From Metellina segmentata (taxonomy: Eukaryota; Arthropoda; Arachnida; Araneae; Tetragnathidae), in assembly GCA_947359465.1 (NCBI GenBank), contig OX375873.1, positions 95,839,478 through 95,903,477 on the forward strand: DNA of 64,000 nucleotides, read 5' to 3'. The notes under the pieces were generated by a model. It saw only the letters and a program-made list of their open reading frames with translations, had not been told where the DNA came from and made no database searches. Shown here piece by piece: positions 11,400-20,815 of this stretch (its first letter is position 1; each line of letters opens with the position of its first letter). The translations under genes and the position numbers were made by a program.

Positions 11400-12320
11400 A
11401 TGCGACGCTTGGAGCCAAATCACAGCCATCAAAACTGTCGATTATGGGTTTGCTTAAAACTATTTACTGATTGCTTTTAAGGGTGTTTGCATAAAATTAA
11501 AATCAGATTTCATCAACTGCTGGTAAACATTCCGTCTCAGTAAAAAGAATTTCTAATATAAGATGGTCAGCAAGAGCAGATGCTGTATTAACTATGAAAC
11601 TTGGTTTCACCCGTATAAAAGAGGCTTTAACTGAAATATGTAATTCGGAAGAAGAAAAAAAGTTACTATAGTGGAGGCGAATTCACTTCTGAAGAAAATG
11701 GACAAATATGAAATCGCCCTAATGACAGTTATTTGAAATACTATTTTACAAAGAATAAATGCTGCTATCAAATCACTGCAGTCAGTGTGGAATGCGAACT
11801 GTTGACAAAGAATCTATCCTACTGAAGTCATTAGAAAATTTTATAAATAATTTCATAGAAAAATTTGAAAACGAGGTAATTTATTTATCAGGGCTATCTT
11901 TTAACGTGGAAGATGGAAAAACTCGCAGACAAAAAAAGATTAAAATGTTTTTTGATGAAAACAAAAAAGTCGGACATGAATTTACAATAAGAGAAAATTC
12001 CAGAGTAAATTCATTTTATGTCATATATGATTACACCAAGGCAGAATTATCTCAAAGAACTCAGACGTATGAAGTTGTAGTGGAGTCTTTTCGAATATTT
12101 TTTTATTGTGATTTATCAATAGAAGAAGAAATGAGCACGATAAAAATGTTGAAAGATAATTTACAAAATTGACATTGATGTTTGTACTTTTGAAGATGAA
12201 TTTGACCTTTTTTTAATATTTCTGAAGTAAATGAGGACACCATAAAAACCACACCATACATCTATCGAGCCGCCAAAGAAATGTCTTGCATATTTTCGAA
12301 TGATGAAATAGTATTTTAAA
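11400..12320 (+). pseudogene. ZMYM-type hAT transposase relic
   Basis: Broken coding sequence resembling the hAT transposases related to ZMYM1 and DUF4371 proteins. At about 11560-11670 one frame reads RWSARADAV then IKEALTEIC. From about 11670 to 11800 the reading continues as EANSLLKKMDKYE and LQSVECELLTKNLS in another frame. An open stretch at 11759-12172 carries SLENFINNFIEKFENEVIYL and a Lys-rich block. These are the hallmarks of the middle of such transposases: the T-R-W-S-A-R-A-D motif and the helical region after it. The RNase H-like Asp residues and dimerisation tail cannot be read. GAGGGCCCCAAATTTTACCC near 12638 may be an old terminus. Confidence 0.55.
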
Positions 12321-12838
12321 TTTTTTTTAACAATTCACTTATTTAATACGTTAGTAGAAAGATCGTTTTGTTTTAAAGCGTGTAAAAAATTATTTAAGGA
12401 GTACCATGGGAGAAGAAACATTAATTAATGTGGCCATTCTGTATATAGAGCAAGAAATTTTAAGCCGAATTGACGCCAAAAAATTGACGAATTTAAAAAA
12501 ATAAGCAAGACTGAAATTGATGTAAAAAATGTTGTTTTAATAAATTTATCTAATGTGTTATGGTATGACATTTTTAATTACTTTGTTTTTTTTAGAACTT
12601 AATGAGAGTTTTCTTGAAACTTTTTTCTAACTTGAGTTCGAGGGCCCCAAATTTTACCCGCTTGGCGCTACCAAATTGACTTGATCCGCCACTGCCTATG
12701 CCATGTATTTTACATCAACGACAACAGTCAGAATCGACTGTTCAGAGCTCCTAAAACATTTAATAGCGCGATGCGTTGTTCTATTGAGACGCTATTTAAG
12801 AAATACCTGTCCACACCATAAACATTTCGGGCCGCGAA
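12321..12838. other. Intergenic, little recognised
   Basis: AT-rich relic sequence, perhaps the end of the hAT-type element before it. No supported gene. Confidence 0.35.
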
Positions 12839-12839
12839 A

Positions 12840-13105
12840 GTCCGGTTTGAAGATAGATTAGTAACCGCAGGTTTGCGAGTTTGAATCCAAACAAATACAG
12901 TCATGTACAAAGGAGGCTGGTGCACGTTAAATCTGTTGCGACCTCATATGTCCTCACGTTGGTGGGGTGCCAGCTCATGTGTTGCCTCGTCATCTGACCG
13001 TGGTTCAAAATTACGTGCTGTCCTCCGTTCTTTCCCTTGGGTTGATCATTCCGTTCTTTCCCTTGGGTCACCAATAGCCCGTTGTATTGCTCCAGTGTTA
13101 AGAAT
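12840..13105 (+). repeat. Diverged SINE-A copy
   Basis: Follows the SINE-A body in order: GGAGGCTGGTGCACGTTAAA, CCTCACGTTGG, GTGCCAGCTCA, CATCTGACCGTGGTTCAAAA and CCAATAGCCCGTTG. TTTGCGAGTTTGAATCC upstream may be a decayed B box. An internal duplication of CCGTTCTTTCCCTTGGGT is visible. The copy ends next to the CTAG end of the Helitron-like element. Confidence 0.65.
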
Positions 13106-13113
13106 ATTGAATA

Positions 13114-14525
13114 CTAGCCACTGCGTGGCCAGCACAGCGTTACCCGTGACAGTATTTTCGTGTGGTCAGGTGTGACCACTGCCACTACTCGCTAACCCCC
13201 GGTAATTAGGTAATTTTTTGATTAACGTCGTACTAGAGCTACACAACGGGCTATTGACGACGGTCCGGGATCAGTCCCTTACGGGTAAGATCCGAGGACA
13301 ACACCTCGTAATTTTAGTAATGGTAATGGTAATGGTAATTTTAGTTAACGTCGTACTAGAGCAACACAACGGGCTATTGACGACGGTCCGGAATCAGTCC
13401 CTTAAGGGAAAGATTCGAGGACAACACCTCGTAATTTTGAACCACGATCAGATGACGAAGCAACACCTGAGCTGGCACCCCACTCTCCAAACTTCCACAC
13501 CAACCCAACGTGAGGACTTTCAGCCACGACAGATTTAAGGTGCACCAGCCGCCTCTACACCATACGCTTACAAACATCCATGCCCGGACCCGGATTCGAA
13601 CCAGGAACCTTCCGATCTAGAGGCTAACACCTTAACTACTATACCGGTTGGTCGGCCGCTAACCCCCGGAAATTGCTACGAATTAGCAATGCAATTGGAT
13701 AGCAGTCATCACGGCGTTGCCTATTGGATAACAGCCATCCCGTCGTTGTCAAATGCGGCCAAATGTGAATTGCGAAGAGTTCCAATCGGCTTGACGTCAC
13801 AGTCTCTTGCGAAAATATAAATATTTAACTGAAAAATTATTTATTTAAAGAAAATTAAACGTATAAGGTATCTATCTGGTGTAAAATTTCCCGCAGATTT
13901 CAAATCCGTTGAAATTTTCAATATGTTTAACGATCCCGATTTTACAAAATAGAACTAAACAATGCCAGTTAAAAAAAATTTTCTTTTTTGATTTGCTTTT
14001 CTTTGTTGGAATCGTTTGAGGGAAGGAAATGGACTCCAATGCGATGGTCGAATTTGTATGGGAAAAAATTTTACAATTTAAAAGTTATTTATTTAAAGAA
14101 AATCACATATTTTTAGGTATCGATCTTATGTGAAATTTTCCTCAGATATTATATCCGTTGAAATTTTTACTCTATCTTTAACGATCTAGGAAAAAAAAAA
14201 AACTACATAACTACTGTTAAAACTTCGTTTTTTTTTTTGTCCGCTGAAAAATCGTTCCTTGAAAAATAAAACGGAAAGTCGGAAAATTTTTTTTTTCAAT
14301 CTGTCATATCTTTATGCTGTTGCCATTCACTGGAAAACAATAATAACTAAATTCCATTAAATTCGTTTTAAAATGTTCTAGATTAAATTTTAAAATTCAA
14401 ACTTGTGTGTGTACAAAAATTGAAAAAAAAAATCGGACTACCTGTGTGCCGAATTTAATAACTGTAAGTGCCATAGAATCGTCAGAACAATGCGTACACG
14501 CAAACGCTTCCTTTTTATAATAGTA
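13114..14525 (-). mobile_element. Helitron-like family A element with nested SINE
   Basis: The 3' end lies at the left: reading the minus strand, a GCCAC-GCA-GTGGC hairpin is followed by CTAG and then T, as expected for insertion between A and T. The 5' end near 14525 reads like the reverse of ACTATTATAAAAAG. Internally the copy holds two diverged versions of one block, with GATTTCAAATCCGTTGAAAT at about 13898 and ATATTATATCCGTTGAAATT at about 14146. It is non-coding, and a SINE-A copy sits inside it. Classification rests on the termini; no Rep/Hel gene is present. Confidence 0.5.
13203..13656 (-). repeat. Full SINE-A copy with 13-bp target duplication and doubled tail
   Basis: tRNA-derived SINE in reverse. 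The head is at the right (reverse of GCCGACCAACCGGTATAGT, with B box GGTTCGAATCC). The body runs leftward through the CACGTTGGGTTGG and CCCTTAAGGG blocks. The tail block occurs twice (about 13213-13315 and 13339-13440), separated by TAATGG repeats. The 13-bp repeat CGCTAACCCCCGG flanks it at 13190-13202 and 13657-13669, showing insertion into the Helitron-like element. Confidence 0.85.
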
Positions 14526-15548
14526 CTAGTCGGGCTGCGCCAGCTAGCGCTCGGCGGTGTGTAATAGTGCTTTTTAAACTTTTTTACACACCGTAATTAA
14601 ACATGATTTGATTAGTATATTTTATTTATTTTTATGAAACAATTCTTTAAATCATTGCATATTCAATCAAATATTTAAGCAAAGTTGGTCGAAATGTACA
14701 TATACCACTACAAAATTACCCATGTCTAGAGATATTTTGCAGGAAATAGACATATCATTAAAATCTAACCCCTAAATAATATTTCTGCAACATGTAATAT
14801 ACCGGAACACATAATGCAAACAAAAATAAAATTCCAATCCTTGAAAAAACACGTACGTATCTATTCAAACGTGTTGAATTTCGACTTCTTGATTATATTT
14901 ATTGTGAAATAGAATAATGCGACAAAAGACTTTTCAACGATATTGACACAGACAATAATGATTTATTAACAAAAATAACACGTATTTATAATACTTGGGA
15001 ATCCTCAAATATGTCCGCAACATCTCGCAGTCAACTCAAATACCCAAACACGGTAATTGGTAATTTTTAGTTAACGTCGCACTAGAGCAACACAACGGGC
15101 TATTGACGACGGTCCGGGATCAGTCCCTTAAGGGAAAGATTCGAGGACAACACCTCGTAATTTTGAACCACGGTCAGATGACGAAGCAACACCTGAGCTG
15201 GCACCCCACTCTCCAAACTTCCACGCCAACCCAACGTGATACCCAAACACGGAATTCTAAATCAAATTTAAAAAGTAAACATTAATTCTGACGCGTGGCC
15301 AGATACCGGGTAGTAAAATTACGTTTAAATTACTTTTGCATCACAGGAAGAAATAAAAAGTAAGTTCAAACATAAATATTACAATTTAATTCCTTATTTT
15401 TCATAGAAATTGACCTCGGCTATTTGAAAACAGCAAGAATTCAAAATATCTGGGTTATTTTATATATGTTGATTGTTGCCATTCGACGATACACAAATAA
15501 CGTCGATTTCGGGTCCACGTACGTTAGTGTTTTATATATATAGATAGA
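14526..15548 (-). mobile_element. Second Helitron-like relic
   Basis: The left edge is A then CTAG, the reverse of a CTAG-T 3' end, preceded on the minus strand by a GC-rich hairpin-prone block (GCGC...GCGC). The right edge, reversed, begins TCTATATATATAAAACAC, like a Helitron 5' end. It is interrupted by a SINE fragment at 15054. A related fragment recurs at about 32.0-32.4 kb. No coding capacity. Confidence 0.4.
15054..15238 (-). repeat. 5'-truncated SINE-A with 14-bp target duplication
   Basis: Only the SINE-A tail and lower body are present; the tRNA-like head is absent. ATACCCAAACACGG is repeated exactly at 15040-15053 and 15239-15252. Truncation of the head with a perfect duplication is the signature of LINE-mediated retroposition. 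Confidence 0.88.
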
Positions 15549-15679
15549 TTAAGCTAGTGCCATTTTGAATTAGTTTTAAACTTCAAACAGCATGCTGATG
15601 ATGTTCACTGAAAACAACATTGGATGTATCATCATATGAGCTGAATTAAATTGTACTGATATAAAATCGGGCTTTCATG

Positions 15680-15871
15680 GTGGAGTGGTCGTTCACGGTA
15701 AGACGTTTGTTGCCAACTAATTTTTGTCGCCAAATCAAGATGGCGGCCGAATTCCGTAACAGCAGATAGGGTTGCCATAACAAAAACGGCAGATGTGAAG
15801 AAAATCAGCGAAAGGTGAAGGTTACCATATTTGGCGACAGATCGCCTTTTTACCGTGAACGACCACTCCAC
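15680..15871. mobile_element. 192-bp MITE with 22-bp perfect inverted repeats
   Basis: GTGGAGTGGTCGTTCACGG at 15680 and its reverse complement ending at 15871 form a perfect 22-bp terminal inverted repeat (through GTAA). The interior has AAGATGGCGGCC at about 15738, a good YY1-type site. I see no clear target duplication. Confidence 0.7.
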
Positions 15872-16377
15872 TAAGGTTTGGATAGGCCGCCATATTGTAT
15901 GAACTACCACTTGCCTCAAATGACGATGCATGTAACGAACCTAATATGGATTACCATATCCCAAAATTATCGCCAACTAGCGATGGTAATTATTGCCTTT
16001 CAGCGGTGGTCCGTGTTCTTGAGTCAAACACTGTTGTGAATATGAAAATTAAGTGTTTGGAAATCTGCCGTTAGTACAGTTTAAAAATGAGCCCCAGTAT
16101 AATAATTTCTATCGAATCCAAGTTTATAAATATTACAAAACTGCCGTAACTCGTACCATTGTATTCACACAAGCCATCTGTTAACTCAAATGCCCTTCTA
16201 AATAAAAAATAAAAATAAAAAAACAATACAATAGGTAGATATTTTAATATTTTACTACCGATAAAATTCCGTTGTTAAGGTTACTGTTAAATTATTGCGA
16301 TTCATGTAGAAACAAATTAGCGACTGAAAGCACTGCTTAATTGTTTTAATTTAGAAGTCTGCTTTCTGCAGTATTTT
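15872..16377. other. Intergenic, 3' flank of the histone-like gene
   Basis: Includes a second GCCGCCAT motif at about 15889 and the sequence just downstream of the minus-strand histone-like gene. No histone 3' stem-loop was recognised. Confidence 0.35.
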
Positions 16378-16776
16378 CTAACCTTCTGCAGTACGTCCAA
16401 GATGTCCTTTCTTCGATCTTTTACTTCTTTTTCTCCTGCCCTTTCCCTTTGATTTTGGACTTTTGCCCCTGCTGGACCTCCTTTTTTTGCTTCTGCTTTT
16501 GCGTTTGCCACCCTTACTCTTACTACTTTTTCGTCTTCTGGCATGCTCGGAGATCTTGAGATTGTTTCCCATTGTCTTCAGGATGTCACGATCCATGGCT
16601 TTCTTCAAAAACGGTTTGAAAGCTCCGTCCATTCCATATTCAGCAGACAGAAATTTCTGGATAGCTCTCGGAGAAGTACAACCGTTGAGTCCTCCCAAAC
16701 GGCGGATGGAGATCAGAATCGAAAGGCCGGTTGGTTTCGGTTGAGTTGGTATATTGGATTGAATTGCGGGATCCAT
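16378..16776 (-). CDS. Linker-histone-like basic protein (candidate sperm chromatin protein)
   Basis: Single open frame of 132 residues with no intron. Residues about 14-70 (from PTGLSILISIRRLGG through RAIQKFLSAEYG, FKPFLKKAMDRDILKTMG) follow the pattern of the H15 winged-helix domain of linker histones: an amphipathic first helix, a small-residue turn, an 'AIxxF/Y' helix, then 'FxxFLKKAxxxxxLxxxxG'. Residues about 77-130 are a tail of Lys, Arg, Ser and Gly (KSSKSKGGKRKSRSKKRRSS and similar), typical of H1 tails or protamine-like proteins that condense sperm DNA. It is shorter than a somatic H1 (about 200 aa). Its Arg/Ser-rich tail and lone location, away from core histone genes, favour a specialised male germline role, but that is inference. 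It lies in an area otherwise made of transposons, and its open frame suggests selection. Alternative: a young pseudogene or another small nuclear basic protein. Confidence 0.65.
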   Translation of the reverse strand: MDPAIQSNIPTQPKPTGLSILISIRRLGGLNGCTSPRAIQKFLSAEYGMDGAFKPFLKKAMDRDILKTMGNNLKISEHARRRKSSKSKGGKRKSRSKKRRSSRGKSPKSKGKGRRKRSKRSKKGHLGRTAEG

Positions 16777-17200
16777 GATTAGAGATGATGTCCGAAATTC
16801 AGTACAGTTTGAAATAATGTTTTAGCAAATTTAGGAAATTATTATGATGCGACTATTTTCCACAGATGATTCCGTCTTGAATATCAAATTATGAAAAAGA
16901 TTAAACGATTTTTATTTAAATGCATGATCATGCATCTCGTGATTGTAATTTGATTTTAAACCAATAACAACTCATATTATATTCGCTGTCTTAAAAACTT
17001 GGAATTCGTGCTTTCAAAGTTAAAATTTTCATTGCCACTAGATTACATAATTATAACGTTTTCAATTTTATCTTTCAATTATATATTTTCTTTTCACGCT
17101 AGAATTTCAATATTTGCCTAGTAAACTTGGGATTAGGTATTCCAATCTATCTACATGTTTCACTAACGTAAGTGGCAAGAAATCGCCTTTTTATATACAG
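16777..17200. promoter_or_regulatory. 5' flank of the histone-like gene (presumed promoter region)
   Basis: Sequence upstream of the minus-strand start codon at 16776. It is AT-rich and I do not see a decisive TATA box or other named site. Listed only because it separates the gene from the next repeat. Confidence 0.25.
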
Positions 17201-17204
17201 CAGG

Positions 17205-18426
17205 GCGTTGCTCGTGAGAGTTCTTTTCGTGGGGTCAGGTGTGACCACTGCCACTACTCACTAAACCCCGGTGATTGCTACGAATTCCCATTTGGTTTGT
17301 GAAGCAAATTAATTGAGAAGTCGTAGCCTATTGGATAAAAGCCATCACGGCGTTGTCAAATGCGGATAAATTCGAATTGGGAAGAGATCCAATTGGTGTG
17401 ACGTCGCAATCTCTTGCGAAAATATAAATATTTAATTGAAAATTTTTTTATTAAAAGAAAATCAAACGTATAAAATATTTATCTGGTGTAAAATTTTCCA
17501 CAGATTTCAAATTCGTCGAAATTTTTAATCTATATTTAACCATCCAACCGGTCTAGCGGTCAAGGTGTTGGCCTCTGGATCGGAAGGTTCCAGGTTCGAA
17601 TCCGGGGTCAGGGCATGTATGTAAATTGTGCTGTCCTTTGTTAGGGGCAATGATGGTCCACCCACTGGGTGCCCCATCACAAGTGACCATCACTTCCGGC
17701 ATTGTAGTGGCCAATGACAAGTCCTTAGTACCCGCCATTGGAAGTAGGGACCATCGCTTCCGGCCTTGTAGTGGCCAAGGAAAATGTCCAGTGCCCACCA
17801 TTTAAAAAAAAAATCTTTAACGATCCCGATTTCACAAAAAAAAACCTAAACAATGCCAGTCAAAATTTGTTTATTTGTTTTGCTTTCCTTAGCTGAAATC
17901 GCTTGAGCGCAGGAAATGGAATCTATAATGAGGTTAAATTCGCATGGAAAAAAATATAAAAGTTACAATTAGAAAATTATTTACTTAAAGAAAATCATAT
18001 ATTTAGGTATGGATATATTGTGAAATTTTCCACAGATTTCAAACCGTGGAAAATTTTACTCATCTTTTAAAGTCTAGGAAATAGAAAAAAGTACTATATA
18101 ACTACCGTTAAAACTTTATTTGTTTTATATGAAAATCAATGAAAGGCGTTCTTTTGCGAAATCAAACGGAAGCACGGAAAAAAAATTAATTTAGAATCTG
18201 TAATGTCTATAATGTTGCTATTCCAAAGAAAACAAAAAAATTAAGTTTCCATTAATTAATTTAAAAATGTTTTAGATTGAATTTTAAAATTCCGGTGCGA
18301 TAGAAAATTCGCAAAAAATTAGGACTACCTGTGTGAAAAATCCCATTATTGTAAGTGCCATAGATTCGTCAGGACAGTCTACGCAGACATGCAGACAAAC
18401 ACTTGCTTTTATAATATTAGAGATAC
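17205..18426 (-). mobile_element. Helitron-like family A element with nested SINE-B
   Basis: Same order of blocks as the 13.1-kb copy: GGTCAGGTGTGACCACTGCC and GGTGATTGCTACGAATTCCC at the left, the doubled TTTCAAAT...GAAATTTT block in the middle, and CTACCTGTGTG, CCATAGATTCGTCAGGACA and CTTTTATAATATTAGAGATA at the right (5' end in reverse). The 3' hairpin end has diverged to GCAGGGCGTTGCTCGTGAGA. It is interrupted by SINE-B at about 17543-17815. Non-coding. Confidence 0.5.
17543..17815 (+). repeat. SINE-B copy
   Basis: A second tRNA-derived SINE family. The head reads CCGGTCTAGCGGTCAAGGTG with B box AGGTTCGAATCC. The body carries CTGTCCTTTGTTAGGGGCAA, CAAGTGACCATCACTTCCGG and CCCGCCATTGG, with the last part duplicated, and ends in an A run. 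It is flanked by near-repeats ATATTTAAC and ATCTTTAAC at the junctions with the Helitron-like host. Confidence 0.8.
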
Positions 18427-18499
18427 CATACCCGGGCGTTAATTGACGAGGCCTCGAGCAATCGTCACTATAGCCCAATGTGTTCCTGTCAGTGGCGGA

Positions 18500-18643
18500 G
18501 CTCAGGTGTTGCTTCGTCATCTGACCGTGGTTCAAAATTACGAAGTGTTGTCCTCGAATCTTTCCCTTAAGGGACGGATCCCGGACCGTCGTCGATAGCC
18601 CGTTGTGTAGTTCTAGTACGACGTTAACTAAAATTACCAATTA
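18500..18643 (+). repeat. 5'-truncated SINE-A with 15-bp target duplication
   Basis: SINE-A lower body and tail from CTCAGGTGTTGCTTCGTCAT to AAAATTACCAATTA. CCTGTCAGTGGCGGA is repeated exactly at 18485-18499 and 18644-18658. The head is missing. Confidence 0.88.
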
Positions 18644-18658
18644 CCTGTCAGTGGCGGA

Positions 18659-18929
18659 TTTGAAGGGGCTATAGCCCAGGGAGGCATTTTTTAAAATAGA
18701 AAATAAGGGGTATTGAGGGAATATTATTTCTGACATCTGAGGGAAGTGGTGAATTTGGCTAGTTGCCGGTAATTTGATATTTTTTAAAAATTAACGTCAC
18801 ACTGTAGCAACAAAAGGGTTACTGAAAAAGAACAGGAGAGTGACAGAGATAGTGAGTCCTGTAGTATTTACCATGAAACATTTACTTAATGTTGATTTAT
18901 TCATTCACTTGCTAGATACTTCATTCACA
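18659..18929. other. Repeat debris upstream of the LINE
   Basis: Contains GGGGCTATAGCCCAGGGAGG and, at about 18785-18830, a decayed reverse SINE-A tail (AATTAACGTCACACTGTAGC). Not coding. Confidence 0.4.
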
Positions 18930-20525
18930 GTGAGGAGATACAAAAAGACTTCAAACCGCATTCCGCCCCTTAGGGGCCAGGCTAACATTGCATACACAGA
19001 CCCTGACAAAGCTGAATTACTTGCTTCCAGCTATGAACAACAGTTCAAGGAAAATGACAATAATGACCCAGAAACAATTAATTTGGTTAATGACTCACTT
19101 ACTGAATTTCTTAGCACCACACCTACTGACTCTATTCAGCCTGCCAGCCCGTCTGAGGTTATTGAATACATTGGGAAGATCAAAACCAAGAAAAGCCCTG
19201 GAATAGATGGGCTTTCAAACACTATGCTCAAAAAACTCCCTCTAAAAACCGTTTTTCAAATCACCCACTTGATCAACTTCATTTTGTCATTACGACATTT
19301 CCCCCAGTCTTGGAAAACAGCTGTTATTGTCCCTATACTGAAACCAAACAAAAGCAATAGATCACCTGAGAGTTACAGGCCAATTAGCTTGCTCCCAGTC
19401 CTCAGTAAAGTTGCCGAATTTATTATTAATAAACGGCTAGAAGCTTACTGCAATGAAGCCAATACCCTTATACCTGACCAATTTGGTTTCAGAAAACAGC
19501 TTTCTACCACCCATCAACTCCTAAGAGTTTCTGAGCATATTTTGGAAGGTTTCCAAAACAAAGAAAGTACTGGTGCGATCTTCCTAGATATAGCCAAAGC
19601 CTTTGATAGGGTCTGGATTTACGGACTCATCCACAAATTAATTACATTTGGCATCCCTGCCTCACTCATCAGACTCCTTTTTTCCTACTTAACAGGTAGG
19701 CACTTCGTCGTTCGAGTAAACAAGACCCTTTCAAACACTCATGCCATTCAGGCTGGCACTCCACAGGGTTCAATCCTAGGACCCAAACTATTCAATCTGT
19801 ATGTGAACGACATACCACAAGATCAATCATCAATGCTTTGCATGTTTGCAGATGATACAGCTGTGTTAGCCAGACACCATGATCCTACAGATGTCATGAA
19901 TACACTCAACAACTACTTACACTCACTTGAATCCTGGCTTACTGCTTGGAAAATAAAAATCAATGTTGACAAATGCCAAGCTGTTTACTTTACTAAGAAA
20001 CGGAATACTCCTGACCCCCCTATTTTTTACGGCAATGAATTACCTTGGTCCCCTAAATGTACTTATCTTGGTGCCACTTTAGACTCTCGCCTAACGTGGA
20101 AACCCCATATCACTTCTTTAAGGAACAAAGTCATCGCCGCTAGGTCCACCCTTTACCCCTTAATAGGTCGAAATTCTATTCTTTCAATCGACAACAAATT
20201 GCTCCTTTACAAAGCCATGATTAGACCAAAAATCAGCTACGCCAGTCTTGTCTGGGGATACGCAGCGAAAACTACCCTCCAAAAACTTGAATCTCTTCAA
20301 AATTCTACTCTACGTATTATCAGTGGTTACCCCTGGTACTACCGAAACGCTAAAATTCGCGAAGATCTTGAAATTACCGAACTTAAAATTTACTTCAGTA
20401 AACTTGCTACTAATTTTTATGCTAAACTTGAATTAATTGATAACCCTGCCATCCAGTGTATCCCCAGATATGACCCTCGTCAACCGGAATATAATAAAAG
20501 ACCCAGAGTCATTCTTAATCCTTAA
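18930..20525 (+). CDS. LINE ORF2 reverse transcriptase, partial but uninterrupted
   Basis: Copies LINE RNA into DNA at the target site. The frame opens at 18840, but residues similar to Jockey ORF2 only begin near 18930 (YKKTSNRIPPL, then KAELLASSYEQQF), so the first ATG at 18840 belongs to the flank. Domains in order: KTKKSPGIDGLSNTMLK (RT block 1), PKPNKS-type PILKPNKSNRSPESYRPISL, FGFRKQLSTTHQL, FLDIAKAFDRVW (first catalytic Asp), AGTPQGSILGP, and MFADDTAVLA (the FADD catalytic pair). These are followed by GATLDSRLTWKPHI and the C-terminal YKAMIRPKISYASLVWG block. All expected RT residues are present and there is no stop for about 530 codons, so the insertion is young. Without the endonuclease it should be inactive by itself. 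Confidence 0.85.
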   Translation: MRRYKKTSNRIPPLRGQANIAYTDPDKAELLASSYEQQFKENDNNDPETINLVNDSLTEFLSTTPTDSIQPASPSEVIEYIGKIKTKKSPGIDGLSNTMLKKLPLKTVFQITHLINFILSLRHFPQSWKTAVIVPILKPNKSNRSPESYRPISLLPVLSKVAEFIINKRLEAYCNEANTLIPDQFGFRKQLSTTHQLLRVSEHILEGFQNKESTGAIFLDIAKAFDRVWIYGLIHKLITFGIPASLIRLLFSYLTGRHFVVRVNKTLSNTHAIQAGTPQGSILGPKLFNLYVNDIPQDQSSMLCMFADDTAVLARHHDPTDVMNTLNNYLHSLESWLTAWKIKINVDKCQAVYFTKKRNTPDPPIFYGNELPWSPKCTYLGATLDSRLTWKPHITSLRNKVIAARSTLYPLIGRNSILSIDNKLLLYKAMIRPKISYASLVWGYAAKTTLQKLESLQNSTLRIISGYPWYYRNAKIREDLEITELKIYFSKLATNFYAKLELIDNPAIQCIPRYDPRQPEYNKRPRVILNP

Positions 20526-20815
20526 TGTTTTACTTTTTAAATCTCCTGCTTTACTTTTTCTTTATTTAATTTAATTAGTCTTAAGCCTTCCTTGTCATCT
20601 TGCATCTTTTGTACTGTACCAATTGGACTCGTCCTTGATCTGCCCAATTTCTAAGCCACCTGTTTTTCATTGGTCAACCAACTGCACTCACTCTACCTTA
20701 CATATTTCAGTGAACTTGAAAACCTGCTCTGTTCCCAACTACTTTCCGAGGGAGATAGAAGGCCTTCGGCCTAAGTTCTCCGGCTCACCCATTATTTCAT
20801 TGCTAGACTGAGGTA
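18930..20815 (+). mobile_element. 5'-truncated Jockey-type LINE
   Basis: Carries the reverse transcriptase and C-terminal part of ORF2 followed by about 290 bp of 3' sequence, but no ORF1 or endonuclease, so it was truncated on insertion. The 3' limit is set by the start of a SINE-like sequence near 20815. No target duplication was resolved. Confidence 0.75.

Noticed and set aside
16317..16544. 75-codon basic open frame on the minus strand
   Set aside because: Overlaps the tail of the histone-like gene in another frame; low-complexity shadow.
17553..17801. 82-codon minus-strand frame
   Set aside because: Entirely SINE-B; the same peptide appears in other SINE-B copies.
18840..18929. First 30 codons of the long LINE frame
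   Set aside because: No similarity to LINE ORF2; most likely flanking DNA that happens to be open.
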